Source of the DNA: Nitriliruptoraceae bacterium
GTDB lineage: Bacteria; Actinomycetota; Nitriliruptoria; Nitriliruptorales; Nitriliruptoraceae
DNA: 6,409 nucleotides
Assembly (NCBI GenBank): GCA_007120565.1
Contig: SKNK01000369.1
Span: forward strand, 1 to 6,409
Direction of reading: 5' to 3'
The position numbers were made by a program, and so were the translations under genes. This document shows positions 1 to 6,342 of the stretch, piece by piece. The notes under the pieces were generated by a model. It did not search any database, was not told the origin of the DNA, and saw only the letters and a program-made list of their open reading frames with translations. Each line of letters starts with the position of its first letter. Within the stretch, counting starts at the first letter, position 1.

Positions 1-420
1 CCGCGTGACCATGCCGCCGGCATCGGATCCAGACCCCGGCTCGGAGAGCGCATACGCCCCGAGCAGCTTGCCGGCGACCATGTCGGGAACGAACCGCTCA
101 CGCTGTTCCGGGGTGGCGTAGGTGGTGATGCCCCACGTAGCCAAGGTGTGGACCGACAGACCCATGCCCACGACCGCGTACCCGCGACTCAGTTCCTCGA
201 TCACCCGGAGGTAGAGGCCGTAGGCAAGCTCTGATCCACCGACCTCGGTCGCGAAGGGCAACCCGGTCAGGTCGAGATCACCGAGCTGGTCGAAGATCCC
301 GCGCGGGAAGGTGTGTTCCCTCTCGGCTCGATCCGCGTGGGGTGCCACCTCGGCATCGGCGAAACGCCGGACCATCGCCAGCAGTTCACGGTGCTCAGGA
401 GCAAGAGAGACCACGTTCAC
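1..420 (-). CDS. Acyl-CoA dehydrogenase, N-terminal part (cut by left window edge)
   Basis: This is a flavin-dependent acyl-CoA dehydrogenase. The family oxidises an acyl-CoA to the trans-2-enoyl-CoA in beta-oxidation or branched-chain/amino-acid catabolism and passes electrons to electron-transfer flavoprotein. I translated the minus strand by hand: 140 codons are open to the edge. Residues about 7-115 match the helical N-terminal domain (LAPEHRELLAMVRRFADAEV, then PRGIFDQLGDLDLTGLPF). Residues 122-134 give the family signature, AYALSEPGSGSDA, which lies at the FAD/substrate site. The central beta domain and the C-terminal domain with the catalytic glutamate lie outside the window, so chain-length specificity cannot be judged. 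The GTG start at 420 overlaps the stop of the upstream acetyltransferase as GTGA. A second in-frame GTG at 414 sits 9 nt after a GAAGG motif (424-428), while GTG 420 sits only 3 nt after it, so the real start may be 414. Confidence 0.9.
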   Translation of the reverse strand, partial: MNVVSLAPEHRELLAMVRRFADAEVAPHADRAEREHTFPRGIFDQLGDLDLTGLPFATEVGGSELAYGLYLRVIEELSRGYAVVGMGLSVHTLATWGITTYATPEQRERFVPDMVAGKLLGAYALSEPGSGSDAGGMVTR

Positions 421-866
421 TCGCCTTCGCTCGGAGCAGCGACCGGTTCCGATGCCGTGGGGGTCAGCGACATCAGCACGCGGCGGGGTTCGTAGCCGAG
501 CGACTCGAGGAATCGGCGCCCCTCCTCGTTACCGACCGCAACCGAGATCTCGACCACCGGCACCCGCGTGTCCAGGGCCCAGGTCTGGATCGTGGTCAGC
601 AGGGCCTCCCCGACGCCACGCCGCCGAGCGCGGCGTCGAGCGAAGACCGGCCCGATCGTGCAGCCGGTTGGACGCAGACTCCCTGCGGCGTAGCCCAAGG
701 GGGTTCCGTCCACGTCGCTGGCGATCCAGAACACCCCACCCTGGGGAAGCGGAGGGTCTGCCGGATGGCCGAGCTCAGCCTCTTGCTCGTGCTTGTACTC
801 CGCGGCGAGGGGGCGGATCTCCTCGATGCGTGCCCGCCGCACCTGGATCTGATCGTCGCCGTCCAT
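417..866 (-). CDS. GNAT-family N-acetyltransferase
   Basis: This 149-residue protein has the size and layout of a single-domain GCN5-related N-acetyltransferase, a cytoplasmic enzyme that moves an acetyl group from acetyl-CoA to an amine. An N-terminal strand and helix (IQVRRARIEEIRPLA, from residue 7) are followed by a beta region with GYAAGSL (58-64). Motif A is at 81-88 (RRRGVGEA, fitting the R/Q-x-x-G-x-G/A pyrophosphate-binding loop), with an arginine-rich run before it (77-83). Motif B is at 113-125 (N113, then EEGRRFLESLGY). The substrate is unknown: it could be a protein N-terminus, a lysine, or a small amine or drug. The ATG start overlaps the stop of the M24 peptidase by one base (TGATG), and I see no good ribosome binding site of its own, so translation is probably coupled. 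Its stop overlaps the acyl-CoA dehydrogenase start. The family assignment is firm; any specific function is not. Confidence 0.9.
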   Translation of the reverse strand: MDGDDQIQVRRARIEEIRPLAAEYKHEQEAELGHPADPPLPQGGVFWIASDVDGTPLGYAAGSLRPTGCTIGPVFARRRARRRGVGEALLTTIQTWALDTRVPVVEISVAVGNEEGRRFLESLGYEPRRVLMSLTPTASEPVAAPSEGE

Positions 867-1951
867 CAGCCGGCCACGACGAAACCGCGGGGCCGGTTGT
901 TGAGGTTCTCGACCCCGCCGGAGGTCACCAGGACGATGTCCTCGATGCGTGCGCCGTACCGATCCGGCACGTAGATGCCTGGTTCGATCGAGAAGGCCAT
1001 CCCATCGCGCAACTCGAGGTCGTTCCCGGCGACGATCCAGGGCTCCTCGTGCTCCTCGACGCCGATGCCATGGCCCGTGCGGTGGATGAACCGTTCGCCG
1101 TAGCCGGCCTCGGTGATCACATCGCGCGCTGCGGCGTCGATGGATTCGGCAGTCACGCCGGGCGCGACCGCCTGCACCGCGGCCGCCTGTGCGGCTTCGA
1201 GCACGTTGTGCAACTCGTCGTAGCCCTCCGGGGGATGGCCGACGACGTAGTTCCGGGTGCAGTCCGAGCAGTAGCCCTGACGGGTGCCACCGATGTCGAC
1301 GACGACCGCGTCACCCTCCTCGAGGATGCGATCGCCGGTCTCATGGTGTGGCGACGCACCGTTGGGTCCGGAACCGACGATGACGAAGTTGACCTCGTCG
1401 TGATCCTCGCGGATCAACTCCGCGATGTCGCGACCGGCTTCACGTTCGCGGCGGCCCGGACGCAGCAGTGCTGCGACCTGCGCGTGGACACGATCGATCG
1501 CCGCGCCGACCTCGCGGAGCAACTCGCGTTCCTCCGGGGTCTTGATGATCCGCAGCTCGCGCATGACCTGGGTTCCGGGCACCCAGGTCGAGCCTTCGAC
1601 GGCGTCCTGGAGTTGCAGGGTGAAGCTGCTCCAGAGACGGTCCTGAACCGCGAACGTCCCGGGTCCGCCGAGCACGTCGCGCACGATGGCGATCGGGTCC
1701 TCGGTCTCGCCCCAGGGACGCAGCTCAACGAAGCGGGTGGCTCCGCTGTCCTGCGCCCGCGCGATCTCCAACTCCGGGGTCACGAGCTGCGGGACACCCT
1801 CGGCCGGGACGATCAGCAAGGTCAGCCGCTCGAGCGGGAGTGCCTCGTACCCGACGAGGTAGCGCAGATCCGCGCTCGGCCCGACGAGTAGCGCGTCGAT
1901 CCCCTTGGTCTGCAGTTGTGTACGAGCACGTTCGAGTCGATCTGAGAACAC
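866..1951 (-). CDS. M24-family metallopeptidase (Xaa-Pro dipeptidase/aminopeptidase type)
   Basis: This is a cytoplasmic dinuclear-metal peptidase of the pita-bread fold. Such enzymes cleave Xaa-Pro dipeptides or remove an N-terminal residue before proline. With the start chosen here it has 361 residues. A creatinase-type N-terminal domain covers about residues 3-125 (RYLVGYEALP, LLIVPAEG), and the M24 catalytic domain about 135-355. All five expected metal ligands are visible: D219 (VVVDIGG), D230 (YCSDCTR), H294 (TGHGIG), E323 (SIEPGIY) and E337 (ARIEDIV). The substrate-side histidines in SPHHETGDR are also present, so the enzyme looks intact. The start is the GTG at 1951, preceded by AAGGAG (1957-1962) with a 5-nt spacer. 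A GTG at 1975 would add 8 residues but lacks such a site. The M. tuberculosis neighbour of helY, pepE, is the same family and similar length (recalled, not checked). Proline-peptide specificity is inferred from the family only. Confidence 0.93.
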   Translation of the reverse strand: MFSDRLERARTQLQTKGIDALLVGPSADLRYLVGYEALPLERLTLLIVPAEGVPQLVTPELEIARAQDSGATRFVELRPWGETEDPIAIVRDVLGGPGTFAVQDRLWSSFTLQLQDAVEGSTWVPGTQVMRELRIIKTPEERELLREVGAAIDRVHAQVAALLRPGRREREAGRDIAELIREDHDEVNFVIVGSGPNGASPHHETGDRILEEGDAVVVDIGGTRQGYCSDCTRNYVVGHPPEGYDELHNVLEAAQAAAVQAVAPGVTAESIDAAARDVITEAGYGERFIHRTGHGIGVEEHEEPWIVAGNDLELRDGMAFSIEPGIYVPDRYGARIEDIVLVTSGGVENLNNRPRGFVVAG

Positions 1952-1956
1952 CGTCG

Positions 1957-1962
1957 CTCCTT
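1957..1962 (-). promoter_or_regulatory. Ribosome binding site deciding the M24 peptidase start
   Basis: On the minus strand this reads AAGGAG, a near-perfect Shine-Dalgarno sequence, 5 nt before the GTG at 1951. The upstream in-frame GTG at 1975 would place this motif inside the coding region. That favours the shorter protein and leaves a 31-nt gap after the lipid kinase stop. Confidence 0.75.
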
Positions 1963-1982
1963 CATCCGGCGACACGGTAGCG

Positions 1983-2918
1983 CTAGAGCTTGAAACGTAG
2001 GGCGCGGTGCATCACCTCGAACCGTGCGGGACCATGGCCGAGGACCTCCCCGTCCGCCTCGAGGACCAGCGGTCGCTCCGAACGCACCTCGACCGCGGCT
2101 GAGCGCCATTCGCGCACATCCGGTCGCTGCAGGTGGGAGCCGCGCCGCAGTTGCTTGCTCGCACGCAGGACGTCGCCGACGGTGCCGCCCCAGCTCTGGA
2201 CGCTGAAGAGCCCATCGTCCGGCAGGGCACGGGGGGCGACCCGCATCCCTCCCCCGAAGAACTGGCCGTTGGCGACCACGACGTTACAGAGCTCCTCGGT
2301 GAGCTCACCACCGTCGACCACGACCGTGGTGCGTTCACGTCGGAACCCGCCCCACGCCGCGACGATGCCGATGCCGTACCGCGAACGCCCCAGGCGGCGT
2401 GGCAGCTTCGCCGCCGTGCCGACGACCCTCCCACCGAAGCCGATCTGTGCGACGTTGGCGAACGCCGACCAGCGCAGCTTCCCGCGTTGATCCAGATGTT
2501 CGACCCTCCCCAGGTCCATGGGCGTGGTGGCCTCCGACAGGAAGTGGCGCGCCAGCACCTCGGGAGATCGATCCAGACCGAACGTGCGGACCAGGTCGCT
2601 GCCACTGCCGGCGCTGACGACCCCAAGGATCGGATCGTCGCCCAGCACGGTGCCGGCGGAAGCATCCACGATGCCGTTGACCACCTCGTGGATCGTGCCA
2701 TCCCCCCCGACGACGATCAGGTAGCGGCGGCCAGCCTCGACCACGGCGGTGTGCGCGAGGTGGGTCGCGTGTCCCGGCCCCCCGGTCACCTCAACGTCGT
2801 AGCCGAGGCCCAACCCGTCCAAGGCGGCGCGGAGTCGTGGAAGCACCGGGGCGCGACCGGTGCCCGCGACCGGGTTGGCGATCACGAGAGGTCGACCGAA
2901 GGGATGGTCGATGGACAC
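1983..2918 (-). CDS. Diacylglycerol kinase family lipid kinase (DAGK catalytic domain)
   Basis: This 311-residue protein matches the usual length of soluble bacterial DgkB/YegS/LCB5-type lipid kinases, which use ATP to phosphorylate diacylglycerol or related lipids at the membrane face. The N-terminal domain (about 8-140) has the opening strand LVIANPVAGTGR (11-22), the nucleotide-binding loop GGDGT (71-75) followed by HEVVNG, and the second glycine loop AGSGSDL (102-108). The C-terminal beta domain (about 145-311) contains FANVAQIGFGG, the VVVANGQFFGGGMRVAP stretch and a late ADGE motif. The second loop reads GSGSD, where the well-studied enzymes have a GT-x-ND type loop. The likely role is recycling diacylglycerol to phosphatidic acid, but the lipid cannot be fixed from sequence. 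The start is GTG 2918, with AGGAG (2926-2930) 7 nt upstream. It follows helY after a 53-nt gap, the longest in the window. Confidence 0.93.
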   Translation of the reverse strand: MSIDHPFGRPLVIANPVAGTGRAPVLPRLRAALDGLGLGYDVEVTGGPGHATHLAHTAVVEAGRRYLIVVGGDGTIHEVVNGIVDASAGTVLGDDPILGVVSAGSGSDLVRTFGLDRSPEVLARHFLSEATTPMDLGRVEHLDQRGKLRWSAFANVAQIGFGGRVVGTAAKLPRRLGRSRYGIGIVAAWGGFRRERTTVVVDGGELTEELCNVVVANGQFFGGGMRVAPRALPDDGLFSVQSWGGTVGDVLRASKQLRRGSHLQRPDVREWRSAAVEVRSERPLVLEADGEVLGHGPARFEVMHRALRFKL

Positions 2919-2925
2919 CGGCGCA

Positions 2926-2930
2926 CTCCT
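2926..2930 (-). promoter_or_regulatory. Ribosome binding site of the lipid kinase
   Basis: On the minus strand this reads AGGAG, 7 nt before the GTG start at 2918. It supports that non-ATG start and independent translation initiation after the longest gap of the run. Confidence 0.7.
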
Positions 2931-2950
2931 GGTGGGCAGCGGTGGGCAGG
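2931..2950. repeat. Two tandem 10-bp units in the helY/lipid kinase gap
   Basis: The plus strand shows ggtgggcagc followed at once by ggtgggcagg, two 10-bp units differing only in the last base. They lie directly upstream of the lipid kinase ribosome binding site, within the 53-nt gap after helY. They may be a simple slippage duplication or a protein or RNA contact site. With only two copies, no function can be claimed. Confidence 0.5.
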
Positions 2951-2954
2951 GTAG

Positions 2955-2967
2955 GGCGCAGCGCGCC
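2955..2967 (-). other. Small GC-rich stem-loop after helY
   Basis: The minus strand reads GGCGC-GCT-GCGCC, a perfect 5-bp stem with a 3-nt loop, starting 4 nt after the helY stop codon. No T-run follows (the next bases are CTACCC), so it does not look like an intrinsic terminator. It could be an mRNA-stabilising or pausing element, or chance in GC-rich DNA. Confidence 0.3.
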
Positions 2968-2971
2968 AGGC

Positions 2972-5686
2972 TCAGGCCTCGACGATCCCACGACGCAGGC
3001 CATCCATGGCCTTCGAGGCACGTGCCGCGAGATCGTTGTCACCGACCGACCGGAGTTGGCCGAGCAGATCGGCGATCTGCTTGGCGTTCCGGACGAAATC
3101 GCCACCGGTCAGATCGAGGTCGCCCAGGGCCGTATCGAGGTCCGCACCCGAGGTCCACCGCCACGCGGACGCCACGAACCCGGCGTCCAGGTCGCGCAGC
3201 GGCGTGACCCCGGCCCGACGTTCGATGGCACGAAGTTCATCGGCGAGTTCGAGCACCGCTCGGGTCGTGGAGTGCAGTTCGACCGTCGGCAGCTCAGGGT
3301 GCAGGGTCACCTCACCGCCGCGAGGCTCGTACAGGAACAGCGAGGCGAGGCCGGCGAGTTCCGCCGCCGACAGCTCATCGAAGAGCCCGCGGCGCAGCGA
3401 CTCCGCCACCAGCAGGTCCACCTCGCTGTAGATGCCTGCGAGTCGGAGCCCTTGATCGGTCGGGCTCGGCTGATCGTCGAGGTAGCCCAGCTCGGTCAGG
3501 ACGTCGAGGATGCGACGGAGCTTGCGCACGAGCGAGCCGGTGGCTCGGTGGATGGTGGTGCGGAGGTTCTCCGCCTCGCTGATCAGTTCGTCTGCGCGGT
3601 GCTGCCACACCTCGTGCTCGGCACGATCCTCACACGCATGGCAGGGGTGCTGACGCAACTCCGTCCGGAGCTGCGCGATCCGCGCGTCAGCCTCCGCGTC
3701 GCTCCCGCTCGTGGCGTCGTCGCTCGCCTCGGGTGTGAGGGGTTCGTCCGGTGGCGTCACCGCCCGCAGGGTGTCGGCAACGGCTCGGCGGTAGTCCTTC
3801 TGCCGAGGGTTGCCCTTGCCTGGCAGGCGGAGACGATCGACAGGCCGGGGAGGATCGGTCAGTTCCCGAGGGCCCAAGCGAGTCAGGGCCCGTTCATCGG
3901 TCACGACCTGAGCCAGGGGCGTCCCGGACTTGCTCATGTGGATCCCGACGACCGCGGCCAGTCCACGGCGCCCCATCCAGGGCAGGTGCAGGACATCGCC
4001 GGGCATGAGCGCGGCGATCGCCTCGCGAACCCCGGCCTCCTCGCGATGCCGACGGCGCTTCGCTTCGGCCTTCTCGGTCTGGGAGAGCTCACGCCGCAGG
4101 GCCCAGTAGGCAGCCCAGTCGCCGTGGTCACACACCAGGTGGGTGCTATATCCCTGGACCGCCTGGTCGAGTTCGAGCAAACGATCGGCCTTGCGGGTGA
4201 CCGACGCATCAGCCTCGTACTGGGCGAAGGACGCTCCGAGGAGCGCCTCGGCCTGCCGCAGGTCATGCCGACGAAGGAGGTTGACCGCCATGTTGTAGGA
4301 CGGTGCGAAGGAGCTGCGCAGCGGGTAGGCCCGTGTCCCGACCAACCCCGCGACGCTCTTGAAGGGGATCGCCCGTTGGTAAAGCACGACCGCATGGCCG
4401 ACCTTGTCGATGCCTCGGCGTCCCGCGCGGCCCGTCAGCTGCGTGTACTCCCCCGGCGTCAGCATGACGTGGGCCTCGCCGTTGTACTTCTCCAGGCGTT
4501 CGATCACGACGGTGCGGGCCGGCATGTTGATACCCAACGCGAGGGTCTCGGTCGCGACCACGACCTTGAGCAGGCCGCGTTGGAAGAGCAGTTCGACGAC
4601 CTCCTTGAACGCGGGGACCATGCCCGCATGGTGGGCGGCGAGCCCGTCCATCAGCGCGGAGCGCCAGGCCGGGAACCCGAGGACGCGCAGATCGTCCTCC
4701 GGCAGATCGGCGAGCATGGTGTCCACCAGGGTCGCGATCTCGTCGCGCTCCTCGCGGTTGGTGAGCCGCGTGTTGGAACGAACGAGCTCCTCGACCGCGT
4801 TCTCGCACCCCTGGCGGGAGAACACGAAGAAGATCGCCGGCAACCACTCGCGCCCGGCGAGTTCGGCGACGACCTGCGCGCGCGAGGGCCACCGCAGGCG
4901 CACCTCCGGACCCATCCGGCGGCCACGGTTGGTCACCCGGTTGCGTTGCCCCGCACGTCGTTCGAGCATGACCACCTCGGGGTTGGGAACCCCCGCCAGG
5001 GCCTGAGACGCGCGTTCTCGGTGTTCCTGGCTGGCTCCCTTCTTGCGACCAGCACGGAAGGTGGGGTGGATCTTGTCGTTGACGAAGTAGTGGTGCTTGA
5101 GCGGGACCGGACGGGACTCCGAGATCACGACCTCGCAACCGTCCCGCACCTCGTTGAGCCAACGACCGAAGTCCTCGGCGTTGCTGACCGTCGCCGACAG
5201 CGCAGAGAGCTGCACCGACGCGGGCAACTGCACGATCACCTCCTCCCACACGGCACCGCGGGACCGATCGGCGAGGTAGTGGACCTCGTCGAGCACGACG
5301 TGCCTGAGCGACCGCAGGGTCGGCGAGGCCTCGTAGATCATGTTGCGGAGGACCTCGGTGGTCATCACGACGACGGGAGCATCTCCGTTGATCGATCGGT
5401 CACCGGTCAACAACCCGACCCGGTCCTCGCCGTACCGGATGACCAGGTCGCGGTACTTCTGGTTGGACAGCGCCTTGATCGGGGTGGTGTAGAACGCCTT
5501 ACCTCCGCGTTCGATCGCGTCGTGGCAGGCGAACTCGCCGACGACGGTCTTGCCCGCACCCGTCGGTGCGGCCACCAGGACCGAGTGGCCGTCGGCGAGT
5601 GCTTCGATCGCCTCGCGCTGGAACTCATCCAGGTCGAAGCCCAACGTCGCCGCGAAGCCGGAGATCATGGTGGCTTGCGGGCTCAT
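2972..5686 (-). CDS. helY: HelY-type Ski2-like DEAD/DEAH-box helicase with DSHCT domain
   Basis: This 904-residue superfamily 2 ATP-dependent helicase resembles Ski2/Mtr4 and mycobacterial HelY, which I recall as about 906 residues. RecA domain 1 contains a Q-motif-like F22-Q23, Walker A APTGAGKT (40-47), motif Ia TTPIKALSNQ (67-76), TTEVLRN (109-115), Walker B DEVH (133-136) and SAT (164-166). RecA domain 2 contains FVFSRQGCE, ALGINMPARTVV and motif VI QLTGRAGRRG (416-425). A middle region carries HPCHACEDR (from H680), with C682 and C685 as a possible metal or redox pair. The C-terminal DSHCT-like helical domain runs from about 720 to the end. All ATPase motifs are intact. The expected role is ATP-driven unwinding or remodelling of RNA, perhaps with exoribonucleases; the bacterial substrate is uncertain. 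The ATG start at 5686 follows GGAAGG (5693-5698) by 6 nt and overlaps the stop of the upstream gene as ATGA. Confidence 0.95.
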   Translation of the reverse strand: MSPQATMISGFAATLGFDLDEFQREAIEALADGHSVLVAAPTGAGKTVVGEFACHDAIERGGKAFYTTPIKALSNQKYRDLVIRYGEDRVGLLTGDRSINGDAPVVVMTTEVLRNMIYEASPTLRSLRHVVLDEVHYLADRSRGAVWEEVIVQLPASVQLSALSATVSNAEDFGRWLNEVRDGCEVVISESRPVPLKHHYFVNDKIHPTFRAGRKKGASQEHRERASQALAGVPNPEVVMLERRAGQRNRVTNRGRRMGPEVRLRWPSRAQVVAELAGREWLPAIFFVFSRQGCENAVEELVRSNTRLTNREERDEIATLVDTMLADLPEDDLRVLGFPAWRSALMDGLAAHHAGMVPAFKEVVELLFQRGLLKVVVATETLALGINMPARTVVIERLEKYNGEAHVMLTPGEYTQLTGRAGRRGIDKVGHAVVLYQRAIPFKSVAGLVGTRAYPLRSSFAPSYNMAVNLLRRHDLRQAEALLGASFAQYEADASVTRKADRLLELDQAVQGYSTHLVCDHGDWAAYWALRRELSQTEKAEAKRRRHREEAGVREAIAALMPGDVLHLPWMGRRGLAAVVGIHMSKSGTPLAQVVTDERALTRLGPRELTDPPRPVDRLRLPGKGNPRQKDYRRAVADTLRAVTPPDEPLTPEASDDATSGSDAEADARIAQLRTELRQHPCHACEDRAEHEVWQHRADELISEAENLRTTIHRATGSLVRKLRRILDVLTELGYLDDQPSPTDQGLRLAGIYSEVDLLVAESLRRGLFDELSAAELAGLASLFLYEPRGGEVTLHPELPTVELHSTTRAVLELADELRAIERRAGVTPLRDLDAGFVASAWRWTSGADLDTALGDLDLTGGDFVRNAKQIADLLGQLRSVGDNDLAARASKAMDGLRRGIVEA

Positions 5687-6342
5687 GAACGACCTTCCAG
5701 GAACGAGGTGAGAGGGCCAAGAGGAGACACGTCGGCACGCTGCCCATCGAGGTCGAGCAGCGATGCGCGGGCCGACTGCCCGAGTTGCTCGCTCCGTTCG
5801 CGTAGTCGGCCGGCCTCGGTGAGCAGATCCTGGCGCAAGGCAGGGTCGTCAACCTCCGCGGCTCGTCCGAGGACCTCGACCGCGTCACGGGACAGTGCGA
5901 CCGCCGCGATGAACTGTCGCTGGACCGGGCGAGCTGCCGTCGGCATGTCCAGACCAGCGAGCTGGACCAGCATGGCGTCGTACGCCTGCTTCCAGTCCTC
6001 CTGGTACTCGAGGACGAGCGAGGGATCCTCCTCGCGCCGAAGGAGGACGAACGCTTCGCTGACCGATTCTCGATCCACCGATGCCGAGGTCCAGATGCTG
6101 TCCGCGTCGAGCGCCAAGGGCATCAGGCTCGCGTCGATCGCTTGCGCCGCCTCGGGCAGGGGTTCGGACCCGGCGAGCCGACCAAGCAGCGCTCCCGCCA
6201 CCAGTGCAGCCATACCGACGAGCAGGAGCGGACGCCAGTTGACCGCGCCACGGAACCGCCGCCACCGCAGGATCAGTCGGGACCACCCGGTGGTGGTCCT
6301 CGTACCTCGAGTCTCCGGTTCGCCGGGGAGCGCGTCGGTCAC
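5683..6342 (-). CDS. Unrecognised single-pass membrane protein between tatC and helY
   Basis: I do not recognise this 219-residue protein. A short cytoplasmic N-terminus ends in a basic stretch (RLILRWRRFR, about 22-31). One hydrophobic segment follows at about 38-56 (PLLLVGMAALVAGALLG core). The remaining 160 or so residues look mostly helical and contain no cysteine or recognisable catalytic motif. The charge pattern predicts N-in, with the C-terminal domain outside the membrane. The soluble part has acidic patches (EEDPS, EYQEDW) and a long charged amphipathic stretch near the end (RQDLLTEAGRLRERSEQLGQ) that could form a coiled coil or helical bundle. The start is GTG 6342, which overlaps the tatC stop as GTGA and has GGAGG (6351-6355) 8 nt upstream. 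An ATG at 6378 would run 40 nt into tatC and lacks a comparable site. Its stop overlaps the helY start. Position suggests a link to Tat export or the envelope, but that is inference. Confidence 0.8.
   Translation of the reverse strand: MTDALPGEPETRGTRTTTGWSRLILRWRRFRGAVNWRPLLLVGMAALVAGALLGRLAGSEPLPEAAQAIDASLMPLALDADSIWTSASVDRESVSEAFVLLRREEDPSLVLEYQEDWKQAYDAMLVQLAGLDMPTAARPVQRQFIAAVALSRDAVEVLGRAAEVDDPALRQDLLTEAGRLRERSEQLGQSARASLLDLDGQRADVSPLGPLTSFLEGRS
5693..5698 (-). promoter_or_regulatory. Ribosome binding site of helY
   Basis: On the minus strand this reads GGAAGG, 6 nt before the ATG at 5686. It lies within the last codons of the upstream membrane-protein gene, so helY can be translated both by coupling (ATGA overlap) and from its own site. 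Confidence 0.65.

Noticed and set aside
311..1891. A 526-residue open frame on the plus strand, antisense to the M24 peptidase and GNAT genes
   Set aside because: It mirrors verified genes, and its translation shows arginine- and proline-rich shadow composition with no domain. No ribosome binding site or family match is evident.
2955..2967. Stem-loop after helY as a transcription terminator
   Set aside because: The stem is only 5 bp and no T-run follows on the minus strand. The downstream gene has the same orientation and a good ribosome binding site.
4263..5249. A 328-residue minus-strand frame inside helY
   Set aside because: It is an out-of-frame shadow of helY, rich in G, R and A, while the helY frame carries every helicase motif across the same bases.
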